A stretch of 39,170 bases of DNA, from positions 1 to 39,170 of the forward strand of contig NZ_CAACVB010000050.1 in assembly GCF_900659635.1 (NCBI RefSeq), read 5' to 3'. The stretch comes from Actinomadura roseirufa. GTDB lineage: Bacteria; Actinomycetota; Actinomycetes; Streptosporangiales; Streptosporangiaceae. Under the pieces are notes generated by a model. It ran no database searches and was not told the origin of the DNA. It saw only the letters and a program-made list of their open reading frames with translations. Each line of letters opens with the position of its first letter. The stretch's first letter is position 1. The position numbers and the translations under genes were made by a program. Shown here one piece after another: positions 17,507 through 25,738 of the stretch.

Positions 17507-17528
17507 GGCCGCGCGTCCGCGCGCGGCC
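17507..17528. terminator. Bidirectional terminator after dxs
   Basis: GGCCGCGCG and CGCGCGGCC form a 9-bp perfect stem around TCCG. It begins 9 bases after the dxs stop and ends one base before the stop of the convergent small gene, so it can serve both. Confidence 0.65.
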
Positions 17529-17894
17529 TCAGCCGCCCTCGGCGGACTCCAGCTGCCAGGAATGGGTGACGACCGCCCTCGCGGTGCCGAGCGCGCGGCC
17601 GGAGTAGGTCCACCGGCCGCGCAGCCGCAACGGGCGTCCCGCGCCGTCCTTCAGGTAGATCTGGAGCGGGAAGCTGGCGTCGTGGGAGCGGATGACGCCC
17701 GACTGGTCGGCGGACGGCCGCAGGTCGGGCCGTCCCTCGCAGCGGACGCCGAGGACGGACGTCCGGGGGTCCTGGCGCAGCAGGCCCCGCGTCAGGTCGC
17801 GGACGAGCACGGAGACGTAGTCCGGGCCCAGCCACCTCAGATCGGGCAGCGTCTCGGGTGGGGGGAACCCGTACAGTTCTGGACCGCCGGTCAC
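17529..17894 (-). CDS. Hypothetical protein, 121 residues
   Basis: I do not recognise this protein. Third positions are strongly GC-biased in this frame and it fits neatly between two convergent or co-directed neighbours, so it is probably real. It reads as a compact soluble alpha/beta protein: LPDLRWLGPDYVSVLVRDLT, then ASFPLQIYLKDGAGRPLRLR and a strand-rich end with GRWTYSGRALGTARAVVTHS. No signal peptide, membrane span or cysteine pair stands out. It starts with GTG at 17894 and no clear ribosome site. It is downstream of fprA on the same strand? No: fprA ends at 17971 upstream of it, 76 bases away, so read-through from fprA is possible. Confidence 0.6.
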   Translation of the reverse strand: MTGGPELYGFPPPETLPDLRWLGPDYVSVLVRDLTRGLLRQDPRTSVLGVRCEGRPDLRPSADQSGVIRSHDASFPLQIYLKDGAGRPLRLRGRWTYSGRALGTARAVVTHSWQLESAEGG

Positions 17895-17970
17895 AAGCGC
17901 ACCGTAGCGCCCCCGTCACACGCCCGTCACTACTTTCCCGGCTGCTTCTTCGGGCGCTCCCGGGAGGAAA

Positions 17971-19335
17971 CTAGCCGGAACGCCGGGAGGGGCGGCACGC
18001 GGACGTCATCGCCTCCCACCGCGCCAGCTTCACCCGCTCCCCGCGGTCGAGGCTGCGGGCCAGGGCGATCTCCGCGGCGTCGAGGTTGAGCCAGTCGGCG
18101 TAGGTGACGACGGGCAGGCCCCGCGACTCCAGCAGTTCCTCGACGGTGCCGCCGGGCGGGGTCCGGCCGGGGTCCAGGTCGGCCAGCAGGTTCCGGACGG
18201 TCTCGGCGGCGTCCGACTTGTTGGTGCCGACGACGCCGGTCGGGCCGCGCTTGATCCAGCCCGCGACGTACTCGCGGGGCACGGGCGAGCCGTCCGGGGC
18301 GAGGATGCGGCCGCCGTCGTTGGGGACGACGTAGGCGCGCTCGTCGAACGGGACGCCCTCCAGCGGGACGCTCTGGTATCCGACCGAGCGCAGCACCATG
18401 CCGACGGGCAGCGTCTCGAACTCGCCCGTCCGGGCGACGCGGCCGGACTCGTCCAGGCGCGTCCGCTCCAGCCGCAGGCCCTCGACCCGGCCGGTGCCCA
18501 GGATCTCGGTGGGGGCGCACCAGAACCGCACGTCGATGCGGCGGGGACGGCCCGCGGGCTCGCCCGTCCAGCCCCGCAGCACCTTGATGTTGCCGCGGAC
18601 GTGCCGGTCGGCCTCGGCGAGCTCCGCGCTGGCGGGGTCGAGCTCCATGTCGGCGGGGCTCACGTGGATGCCCGCGTTGGACAGCTCGCCCAGCTCGCGG
18701 GCCTCCTTGGTGGTGAACTTGGCCTGCGCGGGCCCGCGCCGCCCGATCATGTGGACGCGCCGGACGCGGCTGGCCGACAGCGCCTCGATGACCTGCTCGG
18801 GGACGTCGGTCGCGCGCAGCTCGTCGGCCGTCTTGGCGAGGATCCGCACGACGTCCACGGCGACGTTCCCGACGCCGATGACCGCGACCTCCTCGACCGA
18901 CAGGTCGAAGGCGTGGTCGGCGGCGTCGGGATGCCCGCAGTACCAGTTGACGAAGTCGGTGGCGGCGACGCTGCCGGGCAGGTCCTCGCCGGGGATCCCC
19001 ATGTGCCGGTCCACCATGGCGCCGGTGGCGTAGACGACCGCGTCGTAGCAGCCGAGCAGGTCGGCGCGGGTCAGGTCGCGGCCCAGCTCAACGCAGCCGA
19101 AGAAGCGGACCTGGGGGCCTTCCAGCACCTTCTGCAGGTACCGGGCGATCGACTTGATCGAGGTGTGGTCGGGGGCGACGCCGTAGCGGACCAGGCCGTA
19201 CGGAGTCGGGAGGCGGTCCAGGACGTCGACCCGGACGTCTCCGCCGGTCTGCTTGACGAGTGCTTCGGCGGTGTAGAGCCCCGCCGGACCGGAGCCCACG
19301 ACCGCGACGCGCACAGCATCTGCCATGCGGGCCAT
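17971..19335 (-). CDS. fprA: Ferredoxin/adrenodoxin-type NADP reductase (FprA family)
   Basis: A 454-residue FAD protein of the adrenodoxin-reductase branch, which passes electrons between NADPH and ferredoxin, for example for cytochromes P450. The FAD site GSGPAGLY is at residues 14-21, followed by the family signature LPTPYGLVRYGVAPDH (42-57). The NADP Rossmann motif GVGNVAVD is at 154-161, with RRGPAQAKFTTKEARELGEL at 199-218. The end GWIKRGPTGVVGTNKSDA is the conserved C-terminal flavin/NADP contact. The ATG at 19335 and the one at 19326 (MADAVRV) are equally possible. The last residues (SACRPSRRSG) vary in this family. Confidence 0.93.
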   Translation of the reverse strand: MARMADAVRVAVVGSGPAGLYTAEALVKQTGGDVRVDVLDRLPTPYGLVRYGVAPDHTSIKSIARYLQKVLEGPQVRFFGCVELGRDLTRADLLGCYDAVVYATGAMVDRHMGIPGEDLPGSVAATDFVNWYCGHPDAADHAFDLSVEEVAVIGVGNVAVDVVRILAKTADELRATDVPEQVIEALSASRVRRVHMIGRRGPAQAKFTTKEARELGELSNAGIHVSPADMELDPASAELAEADRHVRGNIKVLRGWTGEPAGRPRRIDVRFWCAPTEILGTGRVEGLRLERTRLDESGRVARTGEFETLPVGMVLRSVGYQSVPLEGVPFDERAYVVPNDGGRILAPDGSPVPREYVAGWIKRGPTGVVGTNKSDAAETVRNLLADLDPGRTPPGGTVEELLESRGLPVVTYADWLNLDAAEIALARSLDRGERVKLARWEAMTSACRPSRRSG

Positions 19336-19374
19336 TGTGCCGAGCCCGCGTCCGGAAGGACACAGTGACCCGGC

Positions 19375-20883
19375 TCACGACTGAACCGGTCTGGGGGTTT
19401 CGGCCCGAGCGCGGGCGTCCGCCTTCACCAGGCGGCTGTGCCGCTGCCCGTAGGCGAAGTAGACGCCGGTGCCGAGCGCCATCCACGCGAAGAACCGCAG
19501 CCAGGTCTCCACCGGAAGATTGATCATGACGAAGAGGCACGCGAGCACCGACAGGATCGGGACGAACGGCACCAGCGGGGTGCGGAAGGCGCGCGGCAGG
19601 TCCGGCCGCGTCCGCCGCAGCACCAGCACGCCGATCGAGACGACGAGGAAGGCGAACAGCGTGCCGATGTTCACCAGCTCGGCGAGCTTGGCCAGCGGGA
19701 TGAACCCGGCCAGCGCCGCGACGAGCGTGCCCATGATGATCGTGGACCGGTAGGGGGTACCGAACCGGGGGTGCACGACCGCGAGCCGGGCGGGCAGCAG
19801 GCCATCCCGGCTCATCGCGAAGAACACTCGGCTCTGGCCGAGCAGCAGGATCAGCACGACGGTGGTGAGCCCGGCCACCGCCCCGAAGCTGATCACGGTC
19901 GCGAACCCGGGGTGCCCGACGGCCCGGAACGCGTCGGCGAGCGGCGCCCCGACGCTCAGGTCCTTGTAGTTCTGCATGCCCGCCACGACCAGCGACACCG
20001 CCGCGTACAGGACGGCGGTGACCAGCAGCGACCCGATGAGCCCGATCGGCAGGTCCCGCTGCGGCCGGCGCGCCTCCTCCGCCGCGGTCGCCACGATGTC
20101 GAAGCCGATGTAGGCGAAGAAGACCACGGCGACCGCCGCCAGGACGCCGAGCCACCCGTAGCTGACCGGCGTGATCCCGAACAGCACCTGCATCAGCGGC
20201 GCCGCGCCGCCCTTCACCGTCGTGTTCGACTCCGCGGGTGGGATGAACGGGTGGTAGTTGGCGCCCTTGACGAAGAACAGCCCGGCCCCGATCACCAGCA
20301 GGACGACGAACAGCTTGATCGTCACGACCACCGCGTTGACCCGCGAGGACACCTTGACGCCGAGCACCAGCAGCGTCGTCACCACCAGCACCAGCAGGAT
20401 GGCGGGGACGTTCACCACCCCGCCGTCCTCGCCCGGCGGATGGAGGATCGCGGCGGGCAGGTGCACGTGCGCGTCGCTCAGCAGCGAGTCGGCGTAGCCG
20501 GACCATCCGACCGCCACCACGGCGGCGCCGAGCGCCAGTTCGAGGATGAGGTCCCAGCCGATGACCCAGGCCGGGAACTCGCCGAGCGTCGCGTAGGAGA
20601 AGGTGTAGGCCGAGCCCGCGACCGGGACGGTGGAGGAGAACTCGGCGTAGCACAGCGCCGCCAGCCCGCACACCACGGCCGCGATGACGAACGACAGGGC
20701 CACCGCGGGCCCGGCCTTGTCCCGCGCGACCTGCCCGGTCAGCACGAAGATCCCGGTCCCGATGATCACTCCGACGCCGAACACGAGCAGGTCGAACGCC
20801 GACAGGTCTCGGCGGAGCCGATGCGTCGGCTCCTCGGTGTCGCGGATCGACTGCTCGACCGACTTCGTGCGGAACAGGTTCAT
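19375..20883 (-). CDS. APC family amino-acid permease
   Basis: A 502-residue transporter of the amino acid-polyamine-organocation superfamily, cationic amino-acid transporter (CAT/YfnA-like) group, with about 12-14 membrane spans. The first span contains the substrate-site loop GVGVIIGTGIFVLTG near residues 36-50, followed by the second-span segment with AGPAVALSFVIAAVVCGLAA and CYAEFSSTVPVAGSAYTF. The amphipathic loop FFAYIGFDIVATAAEEARRP is typical. ATG at 20883 has GGAG 8 bases upstream; the open frame beyond it to 21321 is not coding. Likely takes up basic or branched amino acids; the substrate is not decidable here. Confidence 0.93.
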   Translation of the reverse strand: MNLFRTKSVEQSIRDTEEPTHRLRRDLSAFDLLVFGVGVIIGTGIFVLTGQVARDKAGPAVALSFVIAAVVCGLAALCYAEFSSTVPVAGSAYTFSYATLGEFPAWVIGWDLILELALGAAVVAVGWSGYADSLLSDAHVHLPAAILHPPGEDGGVVNVPAILLVLVVTTLLVLGVKVSSRVNAVVVTIKLFVVLLVIGAGLFFVKGANYHPFIPPAESNTTVKGGAAPLMQVLFGITPVSYGWLGVLAAVAVVFFAYIGFDIVATAAEEARRPQRDLPIGLIGSLLVTAVLYAAVSLVVAGMQNYKDLSVGAPLADAFRAVGHPGFATVISFGAVAGLTTVVLILLLGQSRVFFAMSRDGLLPARLAVVHPRFGTPYRSTIIMGTLVAALAGFIPLAKLAELVNIGTLFAFLVVSIGVLVLRRTRPDLPRAFRTPLVPFVPILSVLACLFVMINLPVETWLRFFAWMALGTGVYFAYGQRHSRLVKADARARAETPRPVQS

Positions 20884-21211
20884 TCTCGCGGCTCCTCGCG
20901 CTCTGTGATCGGCAGGCGACACACCTATGCCCGCGAACCCGCGCTTTAAGATCAAGAGATGCCCGGACCGCCCGGAACCTGGGGAAACAGCGGAAAATTC
21001 GGCCTGATTCAGTCCACGCCGCCCGTCCGGACCGGCCGTCCGGTGAGGCCGCCGCTGTGCTGTTCGCCGATATCGGCTTCGACATCGTCGTGACGGTGAC
21101 CGGAGCGCGGCGAAGTTCGTCGCGTTGATCCTCTGGTGTCCGTGGGCGGAGTACCCTTCCGGGCGAGGGCGGCCCCCTTCCTTTCGATGCTCCCCACCAG
21201 GAAGACGCCCC
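20884..21211. other. Divergent intergenic region
   Basis: About 330 bases between the permease and an unknown membrane protein that are transcribed apart. It should contain both promoters. It includes a 12-bp perfect palindrome (21066-21077) and two CCGTCCGG words around 21025-21050. I see no small gene. Confidence 0.5.
21066..21077. promoter_or_regulatory. Perfect 12-bp palindrome, possible operator
   Basis: GCCGATATCGGC is exactly self-complementary and lies in the divergent interval between the permease and the membrane-protein gene. Many dimeric repressors bind such sites, but short palindromes also occur by chance in GC-rich DNA. Confidence 0.25.
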
Positions 21212-22222
21212 ATGACCGCGTTCTCGCCGCATGTCCCCGCCCTCCGCCGCCCCGCCGTCCCATTACTCCTGATGTGGGCGCAGCTCGCGGCCGCCGTCGT
21301 CGGTCTCGCCTGTGCCGTCACCCACGCGATCCGGAATCGGCTGCCCTACAGCCTGTTCGGGTGGTGGGATCGGGTGCCCGTGCCACTGATCGTCGCCGTG
21401 GCCGCGGTCGGCACGGTCGTCCTCGCCCGGCGGGCACGCCCCGGCGGCGCGGTGACGGCGGCGGCGCTCCCGTTCGCGGGGCAGGTGCTCGCGGTGCTGG
21501 AGGACCTGCCGAAGCCCGCGTGGGTCACCACCTGCACCGGCGCCTGGCTGCGCGGTGAGCTGACCCGGCCGCTCGGGCAGATGGACATGCGACCGTACCC
21601 GGCGCTGGCGAGGATCGGTGACTGGGCGTGCCTGGCCGCCGTGGTCCTCGGCGCCGCGACCGCGGCCGCCTTGGTCCCCGCGGCATGGCGGGGCGAGCGG
21701 AGGTCACCGGCGCGGTTCCGGGAGCCGTTCGTGGTGGCGGCGATGGCGGTGCTCGCGCTCACCGCGGCCTGGGCGGGTGAGCGCATGACCTTGTTCCATG
21801 CCTTCGCTCAGCCCCCGCGTCCCGCGCTGATCGTCCTTGCCGTCGCGGCGGGCGCGGCGCTGGTCGACGCGCACACCCGCTGGGCCGTGCGGGAGGGGAT
21901 GGCCGCGGTCGCCGCGGTGTCGGCGGGCGTCTCCGGCGCGGTCCTGATGGCGCCGCTGGTATGGCGGGAGTGGCCGCTGATCGGCAGCTGGCTGGAAGGG
22001 CCGGGAGGGAGCTACGCCATCTCGAGCGGGGTAGGCCGCGCCGCGGGCGCGCCGGATCAGTGGGACGCCCTGGGGGAGGGCCTGTCCGCGCTGGGGAAGA
22101 CGCTGGTTCCGGTGGCCGTGGCCCTGGCGGCGCTGATCGGCGCGCGGCGGGCGGTCGTCGCCGTCCGGTATGCGGCCGGTCGTCGCCGGGACCGGCCGGA
22201 GGGACGGGCCCCTTCCCTATGA
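21212..22222 (+). CDS. Unknown membrane protein, 336 residues
   Basis: I do not recognise the family. The protein has about eight hydrophobic spans, for example near residues 17-35 (LLLMWAQLAAAVVGLACAV), 57-72, 140-158, 177-192, 200-220, 228-250 and close to the C-terminus (VPVAVALAALIGARRAVVAV). Loops contain few charged motifs; a short extracellular or cytoplasmic loop has PRPLGQMDMRPYPALARIGD-like sequence around 110-135. The tail is basic (GRRRDRPEGRAPSL). The ATG at 21212 has AGGAAG 7 bases upstream. The protein is divergent from the permease gene and convergent with fadB. Confidence 0.7.
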   Translation: MTAFSPHVPALRRPAVPLLLMWAQLAAAVVGLACAVTHAIRNRLPYSLFGWWDRVPVPLIVAVAAVGTVVLARRARPGGAVTAAALPFAGQVLAVLEDLPKPAWVTTCTGAWLRGELTRPLGQMDMRPYPALARIGDWACLAAVVLGAATAAALVPAAWRGERRSPARFREPFVVAAMAVLALTAAWAGERMTLFHAFAQPPRPALIVLAVAAGAALVDAHTRWAVREGMAAVAAVSAGVSGAVLMAPLVWREWPLIGSWLEGPGGSYAISSGVGRAAGAPDQWDALGEGLSALGKTLVPVAVALAALIGARRAVVAVRYAAGRRRDRPEGRAPSL

Positions 22223-22233
22223 GAGGGGGCCCG
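22205..22233. terminator. Hairpin between the membrane-protein gene and fadB
   Basis: CGGGCCCC pairs with GGGGCCCG around a 13-base loop. It overlaps the TGA of the upstream plus-strand gene (22220-22222) and lies 15 bases beyond the minus-strand fadB stop, so it may end both convergent transcripts. Confidence 0.5.
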
Positions 22234-22247
22234 CCCGTTCCGGTCCG

Positions 22248-24338
22248 CTAGGCGGGCACCGAGGCGACGCCCGGGTCGAGGAACCGCTTGCCGGTGACCT
22301 TCTCCGCGACGCCCGTCCGGTCGAGGTACGGTGTGACGCCGCCGAGGTGGAACGGCCACCCGGCACCGAGGATCATGCACAGGTCGATGTCCTGCGGGGC
22401 GGCGACGACGCCCTCGTCCAGCATGACGCGGATCTCGTCGGCGAGCGCGGCGAGGGCCCGCTCCAGCACCTGCTCCTCGGTGGACGGGGCGGTCCCGCCG
22501 GAGAAGATCTCCACCACCTCCGGGTCGAGGGTGAAGTCGGGCAGGTAGACCCCCGGCTTGCCCGCGGCGACCATCGCGGCCAGGCCCGCCGACACCGGGA
22601 ACCGGCCGGGGAACGCGGCGTGCAGGGTCTCGTTGACGTGCAGCGCGATCGCCGGGCCGACCAGCCCCATCAGCACGAACGGCGGCATCGGCAGGCCGAG
22701 CGGCGCGGCGGCGCGCTCGGCGGTCTCGATCGGGGTGCCCTCGTCCACCGCCTGGACGATCTCGGCGAGCAGCCGGAGCAGGACGCGGTTGACCACGAAG
22801 CCCGGGGCGTCCCGGACCAGCACGCACGACTTGCGCAGCGCCTTGCCGGTGGCGAACGCGGTGGCCAGCGCCGCGTCGCCGGTCCGCTCGCCGCGGACGA
22901 CCTCCAGCAGCGGCAGCACCGCGACGGGGTTGAAGAAGTGGAAGCCGACGACCCGCTCGGGGTGGCGCAGCCCGGCGGCCATCTCGGTGACCGACAGCGA
23001 GGAGGTGTTGGTCGCGAGCACGCATTCGGCCGAGACGTGCTCCTCCACCTCGGCGAACACCTTCTGCTTGACCGCCATCTCCTCGAAGACCGCCTCGATG
23101 ACGAAGTCGGCGTCGGCGAAGGCGTCCTTGGTGAGCGAGCCGGTGATCAGGGACTTGAGCCGGGCGGCCTTGTCGGCGGTGACGCGGCCCTTGCCGAGCA
23201 GCGCCTCGACCTCCGCGTGCGCGTGGCCGACGCCCTTGTCCAGCCGGTCCTGATCCAGGTCCGTCAGCACCACGGGGACCTCCAGGCGGCGCGCGAACAG
23301 CAGCGCGAGCTGGGAGGCCATCAGGCCCGCGCCGACGACGCCGACCTTGGTGACCGGCCGCGCCAGGGCCTTGTCGGGCGCCCCGGCGGGCCGCTTGGCG
23401 CGCTTCTGGGTGAGTTCGAAGGCGTACAGCCCGGCGCGCAGCTCGTCGCCCATGATGAGGTCGGCGAGCGCCTCGTCCTCGGCGGCGAAGCCCTCGTCGC
23501 GGGTGCGGTCCTTGGCGGCGGCGACGAGGTCCAGCGCCCGGACGTAGGACGGCGCGGCGCCGTGCAGCCGGGCGTCGACGGTCCACCGGGCCGCCGCGAC
23601 GGCGTCGTCCCACGCCTTTCCGGTGTCGGTCTCGGGCCGCCGGACGGCGGTCTCGCCGGTGAGGACGCGGGCCGTCCAGTCCAGCGACTCCTCCAGGAAG
23701 TCGGCCGGTTCGAAGATCGCGTCGGCGATGCCCAGCTCGTGGACCCGGGGGCCCTTCAGCATCCGGTTCTGCGCCAGCGGGTTGTGGACGATGAGCTCCA
23801 GCGCCCGCTCCGCGCCGATCAGCCGCGGCAGCAGGTACGTGCCGCCCCAGCCGGGGACCAGGCCGAGGAATGTCTCGGGCAGCGCGAAGGCCGGCACGCC
23901 CGTGGAGATCGTCCGGTACGTGCAGTGCAGCCCGATCTCGACGCCGCCGCCCATCGCCGCGCCGTTGTAGTAGGCGAACGACGGCACGCGCAGCTCGCCC
24001 AGGCGGCGGAACACGTCGTGGCCCAGCCGCCCGATGGCGAGGGCGTCCGCGCGTCCGCCGATCAGCGGGACGCCCTTGAGGTCGGCGCCCACGGCGAAGA
24101 CGAACGGCTTTCCGGTCACCCCGACGGCCGCGATGTCGTCGCGGGCGGCGACGGCGTCGAGCGCCGCGTCCAGCTCGGCGAGGCCGTTCGGCCCGAACGT
24201 GCTCGGCTTGGTGTGGTCGAACCCGTTGTCGAGCGTGATCAGCGCGAGCGTGCCCGCGCCGCGGGGGAGCGCGACGTCCCGGACGAGGGCGTGGGTGACG
24301 ACCTCGTCGGCGAAGAGGTCCTTGATGCCGGTGCTCAC
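22248..24338 (-). CDS. fadB: Bifunctional enoyl-CoA hydratase / 3-hydroxyacyl-CoA dehydrogenase (FadB type)
   Basis: The alpha-type subunit of fatty-acid beta-oxidation, 696 residues. The N-terminal crotonase domain (about 1-250) carries the oxyanion segment NGAAMGGGVEIGLHCTY and the catalytic loop PETFLGLVPGWGGTYLLPR. The dehydrogenase domain begins near residue 330 with the NAD site VGVVGAGLMASQLA and VVLTDLD, followed by the catalytic segment VGFHFFNPVAVLPLLEVV. The C-terminal half-domain (PGFVVNRVLLRLL, PFVLMGLVG) is complete. The GTG at 24338 overlaps the stop of fadA, so the genes are coupled. Together with fadA it forms a trifunctional-type complex. A longer frame to 26087 is spurious. 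Confidence 0.95.
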   Translation of the reverse strand: MSTGIKDLFADEVVTHALVRDVALPRGAGTLALITLDNGFDHTKPSTFGPNGLAELDAALDAVAARDDIAAVGVTGKPFVFAVGADLKGVPLIGGRADALAIGRLGHDVFRRLGELRVPSFAYYNGAAMGGGVEIGLHCTYRTISTGVPAFALPETFLGLVPGWGGTYLLPRLIGAERALELIVHNPLAQNRMLKGPRVHELGIADAIFEPADFLEESLDWTARVLTGETAVRRPETDTGKAWDDAVAAARWTVDARLHGAAPSYVRALDLVAAAKDRTRDEGFAAEDEALADLIMGDELRAGLYAFELTQKRAKRPAGAPDKALARPVTKVGVVGAGLMASQLALLFARRLEVPVVLTDLDQDRLDKGVGHAHAEVEALLGKGRVTADKAARLKSLITGSLTKDAFADADFVIEAVFEEMAVKQKVFAEVEEHVSAECVLATNTSSLSVTEMAAGLRHPERVVGFHFFNPVAVLPLLEVVRGERTGDAALATAFATGKALRKSCVLVRDAPGFVVNRVLLRLLAEIVQAVDEGTPIETAERAAAPLGLPMPPFVLMGLVGPAIALHVNETLHAAFPGRFPVSAGLAAMVAAGKPGVYLPDFTLDPEVVEIFSGGTAPSTEEQVLERALAALADEIRVMLDEGVVAAPQDIDLCMILGAGWPFHLGGVTPYLDRTGVAEKVTGKRFLDPGVASVPA

Positions 24339-25537
24339 TTGGCACCCTCCCAGATGACGTTCTCCCAGAGGACGGATCCGCCCATGCCCATCCCGACGCA
24401 CATCGTGGTGAGGCCGTACCGGACGTCGGGGCGCTCCTCGAACAGCCGGGACAGCTGGTTCATCAGCCGTACCCCGGACGCGGCCAGCGGGTGCCCGAGC
24501 GCGATGGCGCCGCCCCACGGGTTCACCCGCGCGTCGTCGTCGGCGATCTTGAAGTGCTCCAGGAACGCCAGCACCTGCACCGCGAACGCCTCGTTGATCT
24601 CGATGAGGCCGATGTCGTCCATGCCCAGCGCGTTGCGGGCGAGCAGGCGCTCGGTGGCCGGGACGGGCCCGACGCCCATGACCTCGGGCTCCACACCGGC
24701 GAAGGAGAAGTCGACCAGCCGCATCCGGGGGGTGAGACCGAGCTCGCCCGCCACGTCCTCGGCGGCCAGCAGGCAGGCGGTCGCGCCGTCGTTCAGCCCG
24801 GCGGCGTTGCCCGCGGTGACGTTGCCGTGCACGCGGAACGGGGTCTTCAGCGCGGCGAGGCCCTCCGCCGTCGTCCCGGGCCGCGGCGGCTCGTCCTCGG
24901 TGGCGAGGCCCCAGCCCAGCTCGGCCGAGCGCACCGCGGCCGGGACGAGGTCCGGCTGGATCTTCCCGTCGGCGTAGGCCGCGGCGACCTTGCGCTGGCT
25001 GCGCACGGCGTAGGCGTCGGCCCGCTCCTTGGTGATCTCGGGGTACCGGTCGTGCAGGTTCTCCGCGGTCGAGCCCATGACCAGCGCGGACGGGTCGACC
25101 AGCTTCTCGGCGAGGAACCGCGGGTTGGGGTCGACGCCCTCGCCCATCGGGTGCCGGCCCATGTGCTCGACGCCGCCGGCGATGGCGACGTCGTAGGCGC
25201 CGAAGGCGATGCCGGCGCCGGTGGAGGTCACGGCGGTCATCGCGCCCGCGCACATCCGGTCGACGGCGTAGCCGGGAACGCTCTTCGGCAGCCCGGCCAG
25301 GACGGCGGCCGACCGCCCGATGGTCAGGCCCTGGTCGCCGATCTGGGTGGTGGCCGCGATCGCGACCTCGTCCACCCGCCCGGGCGGCAGGGACGGGTTG
25401 CGGCGCATCAGCTCGCGGATCGCGCGGACGACCAGGTCGTCGGCGCGGGTCTGCGCGTACAGGCCCTTCGGGCCGGCCTTGCCGAACGGCGTGCGGACGC
25501 CGTCGACGAACACGACGTCGCGTGCGGTGCGAGGCAC
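24335..25537 (-). CDS. fadA: Acetyl-CoA acyltransferase (3-ketoacyl-CoA thiolase, FadA type)
   Basis: A degradative thiolase of 400 residues that cleaves 3-ketoacyl-CoA with CoA to release acetyl-CoA. All catalytic residues are visible: nucleophilic Cys96 in DRMCAGAMTAV, His349 in GHPLAASG and Cys380 in TTMCVGMGMG, with NEAFAVQ upstream. The GTG at 25537 (PRTARDVVFVDGVRTPFGKA) has a good GGAGGA site 7-8 bases upstream; the longer frame to 25624 is not conserved. It overlaps fadB by four bases. Two operator-like repeats lie about 70-105 bases upstream, so the operon is probably repressed in the absence of fatty acids. Confidence 0.95.
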   Translation of the reverse strand: MPRTARDVVFVDGVRTPFGKAGPKGLYAQTRADDLVVRAIRELMRRNPSLPPGRVDEVAIAATTQIGDQGLTIGRSAAVLAGLPKSVPGYAVDRMCAGAMTAVTSTGAGIAFGAYDVAIAGGVEHMGRHPMGEGVDPNPRFLAEKLVDPSALVMGSTAENLHDRYPEITKERADAYAVRSQRKVAAAYADGKIQPDLVPAAVRSAELGWGLATEDEPPRPGTTAEGLAALKTPFRVHGNVTAGNAAGLNDGATACLLAAEDVAGELGLTPRMRLVDFSFAGVEPEVMGVGPVPATERLLARNALGMDDIGLIEINEAFAVQVLAFLEHFKIADDDARVNPWGGAIALGHPLAASGVRLMNQLSRLFEERPDVRYGLTTMCVGMGMGGSVLWENVIWEGAK

Positions 25538-25606
25538 GGGGTCGTCCTCCCTGTGTGGCAGCGGGTGGGGCAGCGGGGCTGGGCAAGCGGGGCGTCGCAG
25601 CGGTGC

Positions 25607-25643
25607 TACTCGCTGGTAACCCATCCATCGTACCCGCCGGTAA
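25607..25643. promoter_or_regulatory. Paired operator-like sites upstream of fadA
   Basis: TACTCGCTGGTAA (25607-25619) and TACCCGCCGGTAA (25631-25643) share the pattern TACYCGCYGGTAA. On the other strand this reads TTACCRGCGRGTA, an imperfect dyad. The centres are 24 bases apart. Such GGTAA/TTACC dyads resemble TetR-type operators before acyl-CoA metabolism genes of actinobacteria; the regulator itself is not nearby. Confidence 0.6.
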
Positions 25644-25738
25644 CCACTGCCGCGCGGCCGCCCCGCCCCAGTCTCCTCCGATCGCGGGCCGGCCGCGCGC
25701 CGGACGCGCCACCGGCCCGGCCCCCGTGACCGGCCCGG

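Noticed and set aside
22170..24977. Long plus-strand open frame opposite fadB and fadA
   Set aside because: The minus-strand fadB and fadA have full catalytic motifs; the plus frame reads as low-complexity Arg/Gly/Val/Asp-rich sequence.
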